From assembly GCF_003336805.1 (NCBI RefSeq), contig NZ_QFWJ01000006.1:1-64000 (forward strand): 64,000 nucleotides of DNA. Reading direction: 5' to 3'. This document shows positions 1 to 10,652 of this stretch, piece by piece. Source of the stretch: Marinospirillum perlucidum (GTDB lineage: Bacteria; Pseudomonadota; Gammaproteobacteria; Pseudomonadales; Halomonadaceae). How positions within the stretch are numbered: position 1 is the first letter of the stretch; every line of letters begins with the position of its first letter. The notes beneath the pieces are model-generated. The model did no database searches and had not been told where the DNA came from. It saw only the letters and a program-made list of their open reading frames with translations. A program made the position numbers and the translations under genes.

Positions 1-77
1 AAAAACAACTTCTTGCAGACCTCTTGCCAGCTCCTCAACACCGGTCGAAACCGCTGCCTCCCCGACAAGAGAGGCGT

Positions 78-105
78 ATTATAGGCACTAATTTTTCAGA
101 TGCAA
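78..105 (-). promoter_or_regulatory. strong sigma-70 promoter, rrn P1-like, reading off the left edge
   Basis: On the minus strand TTGCAT (100-105) is followed after 16 bases by TATAAT (78-83), and the discriminator just after it is GC-rich (ACGCCTC). A perfect -10 with a GC-rich discriminator is typical of stringently controlled rRNA and tRNA promoters. The transcript would leave the window to the left. Inference: a stable-RNA operon, most likely rrn, starts just outside. The 123 bases before pssA hold no gene. Confidence 0.6.
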
Positions 106-123
106 GGGGTTGGTGAAAAAAAA

Positions 124-1017
124 TTACTTTTTCTCGCGCTTACTGTTTTTGCTGTCCAGAGTACGTTTGCGAAAGACGGCTCGCAGCGGTCCGGAAGCTC
201 CATAAAGCAGGAAGAGGGTCAGCAGAATGATTGGTGGTTCAATGGAAATAATTGCTAATGCCAGCACGATGGCCAAGAGCACCATAAAGGGCACCCGGTT
301 TTTAAGATCAATATCTTTAAAACTGTAATAGCGTACATTACTAACCATCAATACACCCAGGGAGGCGATCACTAAAGCCACCACAACCTGGCTGGCAAAA
401 GCCTCAAATTCCAGGCCATGTAGCACCCAGACCAAACCTGCGACAATTGCTGCTGCCGAGGGACTGGGTAGGCCGACAAACCATTTTTTATCCACCGAAC
501 CGATTTGCACATTGAAACGGGCCAGGCGTAAAGCGGCTCCGGCCACATAGACAAAGGCAGTAATCCAGCCGAATTTACCCAAATCCTGCAGCATCCAGGT
601 GAAAGCCACCAAGGCAGGAGCGACACCAAAGGACACCATATCGGCCAGACTGTCATATTCAGCACCAAAAGCACTCTGGGTATTGGTCATGCGAGCGACG
701 CGTCCATCCAGACCATCCAGAAACATGGCGGTAAAGATAGCAATGGCTGCATAGCCAAAGTCACCGTTCATACCAGCAACAATGGCATAAAAGCCGGAAA
801 AGAGTGCAGCCGTGGTAAACAGATTGGGGAGTAGATAGATACCGCGGTGGCGAACCCTTTTACCATCCACCTCATCTTCTTCCACGACTTCTTCGATAAC
901 GTCTCCCACCATACGGTGAGCCCGACGAGTCAACTCATCATCCTTGTTGGGCCTCTCGGAGTCAGCAGATTTCCGTGAATTGTTTGACTCTTGCGTTTCC
1001 TGCTCGTCAGAAGACAT
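124..1017 (-). CDS. pssA: CDP-diacylglycerol--serine O-phosphatidyltransferase
   Basis: Inner-membrane enzyme that makes phosphatidylserine from CDP-diacylglycerol and L-serine, the precursor of phosphatidylethanolamine. The 297-residue protein has a charged N-terminal tail of about 60 residues and then the CDP-alcohol phosphotransferase signature DG-x2-AR-x8-G-x3-D-x3-D (DGRVAR...GAEYDSLAD), followed by several hydrophobic helices up to the C-terminus. This is the long, multi-spanning class II type, not the peripheral E. coli type. ATG at 1017 has AAGG about 8 bases upstream. It lies downstream of ilvC on the same strand, as in Pseudomonas, but a terminator lies between them. Confidence 0.93.
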   Translation of the reverse strand: MSSDEQETQESNNSRKSADSERPNKDDELTRRAHRMVGDVIEEVVEEDEVDGKRVRHRGIYLLPNLFTTAALFSGFYAIVAGMNGDFGYAAIAIFTAMFLDGLDGRVARMTNTQSAFGAEYDSLADMVSFGVAPALVAFTWMLQDLGKFGWITAFVYVAGAALRLARFNVQIGSVDKKWFVGLPSPSAAAIVAGLVWVLHGLEFEAFASQVVVALVIASLGVLMVSNVRYYSFKDIDLKNRVPFMVLLAIVLALAIISIEPPIILLTLFLLYGASGPLRAVFRKRTLDSKNSKREKK

Positions 1018-1098
1018 GTCTTACACCTTAATTTAGCAGCAATAATATTCAGACCTTCATTCTACACCCTCTGCAGCCAGCCGCTAAATTTCAGGCAT

Positions 1099-1131
1099 AA
1101 AAAAAGCGCAGCTTCAGGCTGCGCTTTTTTT
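1099..1131 (-). terminator. intrinsic terminator after ilvC (bidirectional)
   Basis: AGCGCAGC (1105-1112), a 5-base loop and GCTGCGCT (1118-1125) are flanked by an A-run on one side and a T-run on the other, so the stem can terminate on either strand. It lies 12 bases past the ilvC stop, between ilvC and pssA. Confidence 0.9.
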
Positions 1132-1143
1132 AACAGAGGCCGA

Positions 1144-2229
<1,086 letters not shown>

Positions 2230-2234
2230 TTACT

Positions 2235-2262
2235 TGTTGCGTAAAATGCTATATTTGCAACA
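2235..2262. promoter_or_regulatory. candidate IlvY operator between ilvC and ilvY
   Basis: Inverted arms TGTTGC (2235-2240) and GCAACA (2257-2262) are separated by 16 AT-rich bases that include TATATT, a possible ilvY -10. LysR-family regulators bind such TTGC/GCAA dyads, and the site lies in the short gap between the divergent genes. The function is inferred from position and symmetry. Confidence 0.5.
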
Positions 2263-2285
2263 GAGTATTGCACAGAGAGAAATAT

Positions 2286-3170
2286 ATGGATTTACGCCTG
2301 CTGCGCCAGTTTTTAACCCTGGCCGAAACCCTTCACTTCGCCAAGGCTAGCCATCTTTGCCATCTGAGCCCTTCTGCCCTTAGTCGTAGCATCAAGCAGT
2401 TGGAGGAAACTCTGGGTGTGCAACTGTTTATCCGTGACAACCGCCATGTAGAACTCACTGCAGAAGGGCGCGTCTTTCAGGATTATGCCCGGGATGCGCT
2501 CAGTCAGTGGGACAGCCTACGCAACACCCTCTTGTCCGAAGCCCAGGAGCTACAGGGTGAAATCAGCGTCTACTGTTCGGTGACTGCCAGCTACAGTTTT
2601 TTATATGACCTCTTGCGCCAGTTTCGTGGTCAGCATCCGCGCATCGAGATCAAATTGCATACCGGTGACCCTGCTGCTGCGGTCAGCCGTGTACTCAAGG
2701 GTGAAGAGGATCTGGCCATCGCCGCACGCCCGGAACAACTGCCCGCAGGTTTGGCTTTTCGCTCCATCGGTCTTTCGCCTCTGGTGTTTATTGCACCGGT
2801 GGGCGACCCAGCCATTTCTGCCTATCTGGAAGAAGGTGTGGAAGCGATTGACTGGTCGCGCATTCCCATGATCCTGTCGGAACGGGGACTGGCTCGTGAT
2901 CGCATCGATCGCTGGTTCCGGCAAAAAGCCGTACAGCCCAATATCTATGCTCAGGTCAGTGGTAACGAGGCCATCGTCAGCATGGTAAGTCTAGGCCTGG
3001 GTGTCGGCGTAGTGCCCCAGATCGTACTGGACAACAGCCCTTTGGCGGATCGAGTTCGTCTGCTGGACGTCACACCCCGTCTGGCCGCTTATGATGTCGG
3101 GGTTTGTGTGCTGGAAAGAAAATTGCGCAGCCCCTTAATCCAGGCGTTCTGGTCGCAAATTCAGGTATAA
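2286..3170 (+). CDS. ilvY: LysR-family regulator IlvY
   Basis: Transcriptional activator of ilvC. The 294-residue protein starts at ATG 2286 (MDLRLLRQF), which aligns with the family start; an upstream in-frame codon would add six unrelated residues. The N-terminal winged helix-turn-helix (about residues 1-60) contains the segment SPSALSRSIKQLEE and then VQLFIRDNRHVELTAEG, very close to E. coli IlvY. The rest is a periplasmic-binding-type effector domain. Its location, divergent from ilvC, supports the assignment. Here it also separates ilvC from ilvIH, an order I do not know from standard genomes. Confidence 0.88.
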   Translation: MDLRLLRQFLTLAETLHFAKASHLCHLSPSALSRSIKQLEETLGVQLFIRDNRHVELTAEGRVFQDYARDALSQWDSLRNTLLSEAQELQGEISVYCSVTASYSFLYDLLRQFRGQHPRIEIKLHTGDPAAAVSRVLKGEEDLAIAARPEQLPAGLAFRSIGLSPLVFIAPVGDPAISAYLEEGVEAIDWSRIPMILSERGLARDRIDRWFRQKAVQPNIYAQVSGNEAIVSMVSLGLGVGVVPQIVLDNSPLADRVRLLDVTPRLAAYDVGVCVLERKLRSPLIQAFWSQIQV

Positions 3171-3199
3171 AAAAACCTGCCGGCGAAAACCGGCAGGTT
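3168..3199 (-). terminator. intrinsic terminator of ilvIH
   Basis: AACCTGCCGG (3174-3183), a 6-base loop and CCGGCAGGTT (3190-3199) form a 10-bp stem. On the minus strand it is followed by seven T residues, so it ends the ilvI-ilvH transcript; the T-run overlaps the ilvY stop codon. Confidence 0.88.
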
Positions 3200-3244
3200 G
3201 GAGTCAACTCGTGCCATCCTGGGGTCATACCCGGACGAGGATGG

Positions 3245-3736
3245 CTAGAGGCTAAGCACCTTCTCACCCCGAGCAATACCGGAAACACCGGTTCTAACTA
3301 CTTCCAGCAGCGTGTTGCTGCCCAGGGCATTAATAAAGGCGTCCAGCTTTTCCGCATCACCGGCCAACTGGATGGTGTAGATGCTGGGGGTAACGTCAAT
3401 AATCTGACCCCGGAAGATTTCCGTGGTGCGTTTGACTTCAGCCCGTTGAGCACCCACTGCCTTGACCTTGGCCAACAGCATTTCCCGCTCGATATGCTGA
3501 CCTTCAGTCAGATCGACCAGCTTGACCACATCGATCAGCTTGTTGAGCTGCTTGGTGATCTGCTCGATAACCCGGTCGTCCCCTACCGTGGTGACCGTCA
3601 GACGCGATAACGTCGGATCATCGGTTGGTGCCACGTTCAGGGTTTCGATATTAAAGTTGCGCTGAGAGAAAAGACCCACCACCCGCGACAGGGCACCGGC
3701 CTCGTTCTCCATCAGAACTGAGATGATGTGTCGCAT
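3245..3736 (-). CDS. ilvH: acetolactate synthase small (regulatory) subunit
   Basis: Regulatory subunit of acetohydroxyacid synthase, conferring valine feedback inhibition and raising the activity of IlvI. The protein is 163 residues from ATG 3736 (MRHIISVLMENEAGAL), the normal family length, with the N-terminal ACT domain (residues about 1-75) containing NEAGALSRVVGLFSQRNFNI and then the C-terminal ALS domain. ATG 3736 comes two bases after the ilvI stop codon and has GAGAGG upstream inside ilvI, so the two genes are translationally coupled. Confidence 0.95.
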   Translation of the reverse strand: MRHIISVLMENEAGALSRVVGLFSQRNFNIETLNVAPTDDPTLSRLTVTTVGDDRVIEQITKQLNKLIDVVKLVDLTEGQHIEREMLLAKVKAVGAQRAEVKRTTEIFRGQIIDVTPSIYTIQLAGDAEKLDAFINALGSNTLLEVVRTGVSGIARGEKVLSL

Positions 3737-3738
3737 GA

Positions 3739-5460
3739 TCAAGTCCTCTCCGTTTTAGACAGCAGCATATCGCGCATGGAACCCTGAGGCACCTGCATGG
3801 GATAAACATGCTCGTGGGGATCAACATAGACATCGACAAAAACCAGCTGATCCTTCGAGGCAAAAGCCTTCTCCAGAGTCGCATCCAGTTCATCCGCCGT
3901 GTCCACCTTCATGGCTACATGGCCATAGGACTCAACCAGCTTCTGGAAATCAGGCAAGGATTGAACATAAGACTGAGCATGGCGCTTGTTATAGTTCAAA
4001 TCCTGCCACTGGCGAACCATACCCAGGGACTGGTTGTTAAGGTTGATGATCTTGACCGGAATTCCATACTGAGCGCAGGTGGAGAGTTCCTGCATCATCA
4101 TCTGGAAGCTACCTTCACCGGTAATCAACACGACTTCTTCCTGCGGCTTGTTCAGCTTGACGCCCATGGCTGCAGGCAGACCAAAGCCCATGGTGCCCAG
4201 ACCACCGGAAGTGATCCAGTGATTGGGTTTGTCGAACTTGTAGTACTGGGCAGCAAACATCTGGTGCTGGCCCACATCAGTGACCACATAAGCCTTACCT
4301 TGAGTTGCCTTCCAGACGGCTTCAACCACCTGCTGAGGCTTCATCACCTCACCATCCTTGGCCTGCTCATAAAGACGGCCGGTACGACTGGCACGCCAGT
4401 CATCAATCTGTTTCCACCAGTCGCTCAGATCCGGAGTTTCTTCCTTGCTTTCGCCCAATAGCGCCAGCATTTCTTCCAGAACGCTCTTGGCCGTACCCAC
4501 GATAGGCACGTCTACACGAACGGTCTTACCGATTGAGGAAGGGTCCACATCAACGTGCACGATCTTGGCTGTAGGACAGAACTTGGCCGTATTATTGGTG
4601 GCCCGGTCATCAAAACGAGCACCGATACACACCACCAGATCACTGTTGTGCATGGCCTGGTTGGCTTCAAAACTGCCGTGCATCCCCAGCCAGCCCAGGG
4701 ATTGACGATCCGTTTGCGGGTAGGCACCGATCCCCATCAGTGACGTGGTCACCGGGATATTCAACTTTCTGGCCAACTGCTGGAAGAGCTCAGTGCTTTC
4801 ACCCAGCACCAGTCCGCCACCACCAAAAAGAATGGGGCGTTTGGCTTTTTGCATCAACTCAACGGCCTTGCGAATCTGGCCGGTATGGCCACGACCCACA
4901 GGCGTGTAGGAACGCATCTTGACCTTCTTGGGATAGACGTACTCGTACTTTTCAGTCGGTGCGGTCATATCCTTGGGAATATCCACCACGACCGGACCGG
5001 GGCGGCCCGTGGTCGCAATGTAGAAGGCCTTTTTCAGCACCTGAGGAATATCCGAAGGGTGCTTGATCGAGAAACTGTGCTTAACGATAGGACGGGTCAC
5101 ACCAACGATGTCGGTTTCCTGAAAGGCATCCTCACCGATCAGGTGACTCATGACCTGACCACAGAGCACCACCATGGGGATGGAGTCCATATAGGCCGTG
5201 GCGATACCGGTCACCGCATTGGTCGCCCCCGGACCGGAAGTCACCAGAACCACACCCGGCTTGCCGGTTGCCCGGGCATAGCCATCGGCCATATGAGTGG
5301 CCGCCTGTTCGTGACGCACCAGTACGTGGTGCACCTTGTCCTGGCGGTGGATGGCGTCATAGATATGCAACGCAGCACCACCAGGATAACCATAAATATA
5401 TTCAACACCTTCATCCGCCAGGAATCGGGTGATCATGTCTGCGCCTGAGAGTAATTCCAC
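3739..5460 (-). CDS. ilvI: acetolactate synthase large (catalytic) subunit
   Basis: Thiamine-diphosphate enzyme that condenses two pyruvates, or pyruvate and 2-oxobutyrate, at the start of branched-chain amino acid synthesis. I place the start at GTG 5460 (VELLSGADM), which matches the E. coli IlvI start and has AGGGGG nine bases upstream. That gives 573 residues. The open frame continues upstream for 111 codons without homology. The N-terminal domain has the TPP-activating Glu region (YPGGAALHIYDAI). The C-terminal TPP motif reads GEGSF...NN, not GDG, as I recall for the Pseudomonas enzymes. Forms an operon with ilvH. Confidence 0.94.
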   Translation of the reverse strand: MELLSGADMITRFLADEGVEYIYGYPGGAALHIYDAIHRQDKVHHVLVRHEQAATHMADGYARATGKPGVVLVTSGPGATNAVTGIATAYMDSIPMVVLCGQVMSHLIGEDAFQETDIVGVTRPIVKHSFSIKHPSDIPQVLKKAFYIATTGRPGPVVVDIPKDMTAPTEKYEYVYPKKVKMRSYTPVGRGHTGQIRKAVELMQKAKRPILFGGGGLVLGESTELFQQLARKLNIPVTTSLMGIGAYPQTDRQSLGWLGMHGSFEANQAMHNSDLVVCIGARFDDRATNNTAKFCPTAKIVHVDVDPSSIGKTVRVDVPIVGTAKSVLEEMLALLGESKEETPDLSDWWKQIDDWRASRTGRLYEQAKDGEVMKPQQVVEAVWKATQGKAYVVTDVGQHQMFAAQYYKFDKPNHWITSGGLGTMGFGLPAAMGVKLNKPQEEVVLITGEGSFQMMMQELSTCAQYGIPVKIINLNNQSLGMVRQWQDLNYNKRHAQSYVQSLPDFQKLVESYGHVAMKVDTADELDATLEKAFASKDQLVFVDVYVDPHEHVYPMQVPQGSMRDMLLSKTERT

Positions 5461-5861
5461 TTTCGTGAACCCCCTGAAACTGTTCGAGTGCAAGAAGCAG
5501 ATCCAAGCTGCTTCGGTTAAGTTCCGGACGCACTGAGAACACTCGCCCGGAAAGCCCTTCAGCCGAGCTGAAAAGCACCTGATAGCTTGCCGTGTCTGGG
5601 CAATTGAGACCCGGGTGGGGGTCTGCACTCTTGTCGCACGGGTAGTATGCGATGGTTGGGCTTGACCTGACCAGAGGATATGCAGGTCTGGAAGTCCTTG
5701 ATGGAGAGAGACTGGTTTCTTTACAGCCTGCTCATCACGCGGCAGTCGGGGGGTCGCCCCAAGGTTTCCACGCCCATTATCAGGAAGGGGCAAGACTCGT
5801 ATAAAAGGCAGGATTTGTCAAGCAGCCTTCCCTGGCTTTTGACGCTTTTTCAGAAGACTTT
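5461..5861 (-). other. 401-base ilvIH leader / clpB downstream gap
   Basis: No gene is convincing here. On the minus strand the ilvI leader holds two hairpins: AGACCC/GGGTCT (5607-5624) and TTCAGC/GCTGAA (5558-5572). A TTGACA lies at 5816-5821 but has no -10 at a normal distance. I see no leader peptide rich in Ile, Val or Leu, so classic attenuation is not supported. No T-tailed terminator follows clpB, so read-through into ilvIH is possible. Confidence 0.4.
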
Positions 5862-8441
5862 TCAGGCTTTTGCCGAAAACACAGTGGTATCTTCCTGTGC
5901 ATCCACCTGAATGGTCTGTCCGGGGACAAATTTACCCGCCAGAATTTCCTGAGCCAGGGGATTTTCCAGCATCCGTTGAACCGCTCTTTTCAGAGGACGG
6001 GCACCGTAAACCGGGTCATAACCCTGCTCGACCAGTTTCTGCATAAAGTCTTCGGATAGCTCCATATCCAGTTCCCGCTCAGCCAGACGCTCACGCAGGC
6101 GCTGCAGCTGGATATCGGCAATACCGCGAATCTGATCCTTGCGCAGCTGATGGAAGACCACCACCTCGTCAATCCGGTTAACCACCTCGGGACGGAAATG
6201 GGTGGCGACCACCTCCATCACCTGGGATTTCATGCTCTCGTATTCCTCACTGCTGCCCATACGCTGGATCAGGTCCGAGCCCAGGTTGGAGGTCATGACA
6301 ATCACCGTATTCTTGAAGTCGACGGTGCGGCCCTGGCCATCAGTCAGGCGGCCATCTTCCAGCACCTGCAGCAGGATGTTGAACACATCCGGATGCGCTT
6401 TCTCCACTTCATCCAGCAAAAGTACTGAATAGGGACGACGACGAACCGCCTCGGTCAGATAACCACCGGATTCATAACCCACGTAACCGGGAGGTGCACC
6501 GATCAGGCGAGCCACTGAATGCTTCTCCATGAACTCACTCATGTCGATGCGAACCATGGCTTCTTCGGTATCAAACAAATACCGAGCCAGGGTCTTACAC
6601 AGCTCGGTTTTACCCACACCGGTCGGCCCCAAAAAGAGGAAGGAACCGCTAGGCCGGTAAGGATCGGCCAGGCCGGCACGTGAACGCCGTACGGCATTGG
6701 CCACGGCCAACACCGCTTCATCCTGGCCGATCACGCTTTCGTGCAGGGCATCTTCCATTTTCAGCAGTTTTTCTTTTTCCGACTCCAGCATTTTGCTGAC
6801 CGGAATACCCGTCCAGCGAGCCACAACCTCGGCAATTTCCTCGTCAGTGACCCGGTTACGCAATAGCTGGTGTTCCACGGCATCCAATTGATCAGCCATT
6901 TGCATGCTGCGCTCCAGATCGGGAATCACGCCATACTGGATTTCGGACATGCGCCCCAAATCGCCCTTACGGCGAGCTGCTTCCAGATCAATCCGCGCCT
7001 GCTCCAGTTGCTGCTTGATCTGCTGGGCCCCCTGAAGACTGGATTTTTCGGTTTTCCAGATTTCATCCAGATCGGCAAAACGCTTCTCCAGATCGGTGAT
7101 CTGCTCTTCCAGCTGTTCCAGGCGTTTTTTAGACCCGGCATCGGTTTCCTTCTTCAAGGCTTCTTTTTCGATCTTCAACTGGATCAGACGGCGCTCCAGC
7201 TTATCCATTTCTTCGGGCTTGGAGTCAATTTCCATACGGATACGACTGGCAGCCTCATCCATCAAGTCGATAGCCTTGTCCGGCAACTGGCGATCGGAGA
7301 TATAGCGGCTGGACAACTTGGCTGCGGCAATCACGGCGCTATCGGTAATCTCGACGCCGTGGTGGACTTCATAGCGTTCTTTCAGACCACGCAGAATGGC
7401 AATGGCATCCTCTTCACTGGGTTCATTGACCAGCACCTTCTGGAAGCGACGCTCCAGAGCGGCATCTTTTTCAATATACTGGCGGTATTCATCCAGGGTC
7501 GTCGCCCCCACACAGTGGAGTTCACCCCGGGCCAACGCGGGCTTGAGCATGTTACCGGCATCCATGGAGCCTTCACCCTTACCGGCACCCACCATGGTAT
7601 GCAGCTCATCGATGAAGAGGATGACCTGCCCTTCTTCCTTGGCCAGCTCCTTGAGTACGCCTTTCAAACGTTCTTCAAATTCACCCCGGAATTTGGCCCC
7701 AGCAATCAGTGAACCCATATCCAGAGAAAGCACCCGCTTGTTTTTCAGACCTTCGGGCACTTCGCCATTTACGATCCGCTGCGCCAGACCTTCCACGATG
7801 GCGGTTTTACCTACACCCGGCTCACCGATCAGAACCGGGTTGTTCTTGGTGCGGCGCTGCAGGACCTGGATCGTGCGGCGGATTTCGTCATCACGACCAA
7901 TCACCGGGTCCAGCTTGCCATCCAACGCCCGGGCCGTCAGATCGATGGTAAATTTTTCCAGCGCCTGGCGGCTCTCTTCAGCATTGGGGTCATCCACAGC
8001 TTCGCCACCGCGCACCTGGTCGATGGCAGCTTCCAGGCGTTCTTTTTTCAACCCGGCGGTGTTCAGAGCCTTGGCCGTGGCATCACCCAGATCCATAGCG
8101 GCCAGGAGAACCAACTCACTGGAAATGTACTGGTCACCACGCTGCTGGGCATCGCGATCCGCCAGGTTGAGAAGACGACCCATGGACTGGGAAACCTGCA
8201 CGTTGCCATCATGCTGGCTAACGCTGGGCAGACTGTCCAACGCCTTGTTCAGTTCATTACGCAGCTTGGCGGGATCACTGCCTGCCTGCTTGATCAGGGG
8301 CTTGAGCGAGCTACCCTGCTGATCCAGCAAGGCTAGCAGCAGGTGAATAGGGCTGATTTCATTATGATTCTGGCCGACCGCCATGGATTGGGCATCGGCA
8401 AAGGCATTTTGCATTTTACTGGTCAGGCGATCGATACGCAT
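5862..8441 (-). CDS. clpB: ATP-dependent disaggregase ClpB
   Basis: Hsp100 AAA+ chaperone that works with DnaK to extract proteins from aggregates. The 859-residue length is standard. In order: N-domain (about 1-145), first AAA+ with Walker A GEPGVGKT and Walker B LFIDELHT, the coiled-coil middle domain (about 400-530, strongly charged, [18 protein letters not shown]), the linker [13 protein letters not shown], second AAA+ with GPTGVGKT and the C-terminal domain. No protease-docking IGF loop is evident, as expected for ClpB. A sigma-32 promoter lies about 115 bases upstream. Confidence 0.98.
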   Translation of the reverse strand: MRIDRLTSKMQNAFADAQSMAVGQNHNEISPIHLLLALLDQQGSSLKPLIKQAGSDPAKLRNELNKALDSLPSVSQHDGNVQVSQSMGRLLNLADRDAQQRGDQYISSELVLLAAMDLGDATAKALNTAGLKKERLEAAIDQVRGGEAVDDPNAEESRQALEKFTIDLTARALDGKLDPVIGRDDEIRRTIQVLQRRTKNNPVLIGEPGVGKTAIVEGLAQRIVNGEVPEGLKNKRVLSLDMGSLIAGAKFRGEFEERLKGVLKELAKEEGQVILFIDELHTMVGAGKGEGSMDAGNMLKPALARGELHCVGATTLDEYRQYIEKDAALERRFQKVLVNEPSEEDAIAILRGLKERYEVHHGVEITDSAVIAAAKLSSRYISDRQLPDKAIDLMDEAASRIRMEIDSKPEEMDKLERRLIQLKIEKEALKKETDAGSKKRLEQLEEQITDLEKRFADLDEIWKTEKSSLQGAQQIKQQLEQARIDLEAARRKGDLGRMSEIQYGVIPDLERSMQMADQLDAVEHQLLRNRVTDEEIAEVVARWTGIPVSKMLESEKEKLLKMEDALHESVIGQDEAVLAVANAVRRSRAGLADPYRPSGSFLFLGPTGVGKTELCKTLARYLFDTEEAMVRIDMSEFMEKHSVARLIGAPPGYVGYESGGYLTEAVRRRPYSVLLLDEVEKAHPDVFNILLQVLEDGRLTDGQGRTVDFKNTVIVMTSNLGSDLIQRMGSSEEYESMKSQVMEVVATHFRPEVVNRIDEVVVFHQLRKDQIRGIADIQLQRLRERLAERELDMELSEDFMQKLVEQGYDPVYGARPLKRAVQRMLENPLAQEILAGKFVPGQTIQVDAQEDTTVFSAKA

Positions 8442-8556
8442 GAAGCTAACCTCTTGGAAAAATAAATACGGGTAGAGTCAACTGTGGCTGGAGAAATCAG
8501 TCAGCCGGTCATTCAGCGACTGGTCATCTCGCTACTCTACTGGGATTAACTGTTAA

Positions 8557-8583
8557 ATGGGGAGCGGGACAGCCCGATTCAAG
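8557..8583 (-). promoter_or_regulatory. sigma-32 heat-shock promoter of clpB
   Basis: On the minus strand CTTGAA (8578-8583) is followed after 15 bases by CCCCAT (8557-8562) and then TTA. This matches the RpoH consensus CTTGAA-N13-16-CCCCATnT. The transcript would have a leader of roughly 110 bases before the clpB ATG. Confidence 0.87.
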
Positions 8584-8666
8584 GGTTCCAAGAAGAAAAA
8601 TGACCGTTTTTTTGATATCGGTCACACTTAAAAAATAAAATGCAGATAAAGGACAAGCCACCCAAA

Positions 8667-8715
8667 GACCAGAGCTGCCTTGAAAGCAGCAGCACTGCAA
8701 GATGCATCTCTGGTC
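8667..8715 (-). terminator. branched hairpin 3' of rluD-pgeF
   Basis: Arms GACCAGAG (8667-8674) and CTCTGGTC (8708-8715) enclose an inner hairpin, GCTGC/GCAGC. On the minus strand it lies about 45 bases past the pgeF stop and is followed by TTTGGG, a poor T-run. Likely a 3' end structure or weak terminator. Nothing else is evident in the 8442-8758 gap apart from the clpB promoter. Confidence 0.4.
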
Positions 8716-8758
8716 ACCTAAATAAACCTGGGCCCGCTTATTTGGAATTGTGTCCCAG

Positions 8759-9511
8759 CTAGCTTTCCAGCCAAATCACACTGGCCATCCGCCCGGTCTG
8801 ACCATCACGACGGTAGGAATAAAAACGCTCGCGATCCGAGAGGGTGCAGAAATTGCCTCCAAAGACCTGCTCTACCCCTACGTTTTCCAAACGCTGGCGA
8901 GCCAAACGATAGAGATCCGCCATATAGTGTTTGAGGCGAAAAGGGCTGGGAACAAAAGCCGCAGCGGCTTCGGGATGACCTTCGAGGAAAGCCTGACGCA
9001 CCTCGGGGCCGACTTCAAATACGCGGGCACCGATAGCCGGGCCCAGCCATACCAGCAAATCTTCCGGGGCAACGCCCAGAGCCTTGACCGTGTTTTCCAA
9101 CACTCCGTCTGCCAGGCCGCGCCAGCCTGCATGGGCAACAGCAACACGGGTTCCCTGACGATCACAGAAGAAAACCGGCAGGCAATCGGCGGTCAAGACC
9201 ACACAGGCATAGTCTCCGCTGGTGGCCAGGGCCGCATCAGCCTCGGCTCCGGGTTGAAAATTTGTGAGCACCTGGGTGCCATGCACCTGTTTGAGCCAAT
9301 TCAGCGGGCGGTTACCCGTTTCATGCAGCAACTGCCTGCGGCAAGCCGCCACCTGATCGGGATCATCACCCACCGAAGCGGCCGGATTAAAATGGGCAAA
9401 AGCGCCCTCGCTAGGCCCGGTTTCACGAGTCGTCACCCAGGCCTTAACTCTTTCCGGGGCAGGCCATTGCGGATACAGCAATGTCAGTTGATCACTTGAG
9501 GCATCATTCAT
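8759..9511 (-). CDS. pgeF: peptidoglycan editing factor / purine nucleoside phosphorylase-like (laccase-domain) protein
   Basis: Member of the YfiH/PgeF family (Cu-oxidase_4, laccase domain), a Zn-binding enzyme with purine-nucleoside activity that in E. coli removes misincorporated L-Ser from cell-wall precursors. The protein is 250 residues, normal length, with conserved zinc-site segments: WLKQVHG near residue 80, TADCLPVFF near 130 and VAHAGWRGLADGVLENT near 150. The ATG at 9511 overlaps the rluD stop by four bases (ATGA), giving translational coupling; rluD-pgeF is a conserved operon. Confidence 0.93.
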   Translation of the reverse strand: MNDASSDQLTLLYPQWPAPERVKAWVTTRETGPSEGAFAHFNPAASVGDDPDQVAACRRQLLHETGNRPLNWLKQVHGTQVLTNFQPGAEADAALATSGDYACVVLTADCLPVFFCDRQGTRVAVAHAGWRGLADGVLENTVKALGVAPEDLLVWLGPAIGARVFEVGPEVRQAFLEGHPEAAAAFVPSPFRLKHYMADLYRLARQRLENVGVEQVFGGNFCTLSDRERFYSYRRDGQTGRMASVIWLES

Positions 9512-10470
9512 TTGGCTTCTCGCATGTCTTCGTCGAGGAGGGTCAGCAGTAGCTGCATATCTTCAGGCAAAGGCACCTGCCAACTCAAGGTTTCCCCGGA
9601 AAGCGGATGCACCAGGGTCAGGCTGCGGGCATGCAGGGCCTGGCGGGGGAAGGCGCGCAGAAACTCCTTGAGTTCTTCACTGGCTCCGGCGGGCAGCTTC
9701 AGACGCCCTCCATAGACAGGGTCACCAACTAACGGGTGACGCAGGTGAGCCAGGTGTACCCTGATCTGGTGGGTGCGGCCTGTCTCCAGCTTGCAACGCA
9801 CATGGGTATGGGCGCGAAAACGTTGAACCACGCGGTAATGCGTCACGGCCGGTTTGCCACCGGAAACCACCACCGCCTGACGTTTGCGATCCTTGGGATG
9901 TCTCCCCAGAGGTGCATCTACCTTACCACCGCTGGTTAACACCCCCAGCGTAACCGCATCATACTCCCGCCCCATACTGCGATCCTGCAACTGGGCGACC
10001 AGGGCGGTCTGAGCCTGAAGGGTTTTGGCCACCACCATCAAGCCGGAAGTATCCTTGTCCAGACGATGCACGATTCCTGCTCGGGGCACCTCTTCCAATT
10101 GGGGGGCGTGATAAAGCACAGCATTCAGGAGGGTGCCATCGCTATGGCCTGCGGCAGGATGCACCACCATACCTGCGGGCTTGTTAATCACCAGCAGGGA
10201 GTCATCTTCAAAAACAACATCCAGCGCCAGATCCTGGGGGCGATCACTGACTTGCTGTTCTTGTTCAGCGCGCAGCAAAAGGCGATCACCGACCTGAACC
10301 TTATCCTTGGCTTTTCCCTGCAGGTCATTACGGGTCAACTGACCTTCCTTGAGCCATTGCTGCAATTTGGCTCTGGAAAAATCCGGAAAGAGTTCAGCAG
10401 CAGCCTGGTCCAGGCGCTTGCCGGCCAGGTCGGCAGGAACTTCCGCTTCTTGCTCAATTAGCTGGGTCAT
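9508..10470 (-). CDS. rluD: 23S rRNA pseudouridine(1911/1915/1917) synthase
   Basis: Forms pseudouridines in helix 69 of 23S rRNA during late 50S assembly. The protein is 320 residues from ATG 10470 (MTQLIEQEAEVP), chosen because it aligns with E. coli RluD; an in-frame GTG lies 33 bases upstream. N-terminal S4 domain (about 18-75, GKRLDQAAAELFPDFSRAKL) and then the RsuA/RluD catalytic core with HRLDKDTSG holding the catalytic Asp. Divergent from bamD as in many gammaproteobacteria, and in an operon with pgeF. Confidence 0.95.
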   Translation of the reverse strand: MTQLIEQEAEVPADLAGKRLDQAAAELFPDFSRAKLQQWLKEGQLTRNDLQGKAKDKVQVGDRLLLRAEQEQQVSDRPQDLALDVVFEDDSLLVINKPAGMVVHPAAGHSDGTLLNAVLYHAPQLEEVPRAGIVHRLDKDTSGLMVVAKTLQAQTALVAQLQDRSMGREYDAVTLGVLTSGGKVDAPLGRHPKDRKRQAVVVSGGKPAVTHYRVVQRFRAHTHVRCKLETGRTHQIRVHLAHLRHPLVGDPVYGGRLKLPAGASEELKEFLRAFPRQALHARSLTLVHPLSGETLSWQVPLPEDMQLLLTLLDEDMREAK

Positions 10471-10652
10471 GGAATTACTTGTAAAATTAAAGGTCGGATT
10501 CACTCGAATTCAAGTGGTCTTTTCAGTATTCTACCACCGCATTCAACACTAGGGAGTTTCTGGTTTACGTGGTGAGCGCCGGTTAGTCAAGGCTCGCCCC
10601 TCCAGAAGCTTTCTGGACTCTGGCCCTAAAGTTCAGGAGCAAGAAAACCACC

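Noticed and set aside
5461-5793. N-terminal 111-codon extension of ilvI
   Set aside because: No similarity to acetolactate synthases; the GTG at 5460 fits family start and ribosome site.
5816-5821. TTGACA upstream of ilvI as a promoter -35
   Set aside because: No -10 hexamer at 15-19 bases; TTATAC is only about 11 bases away.
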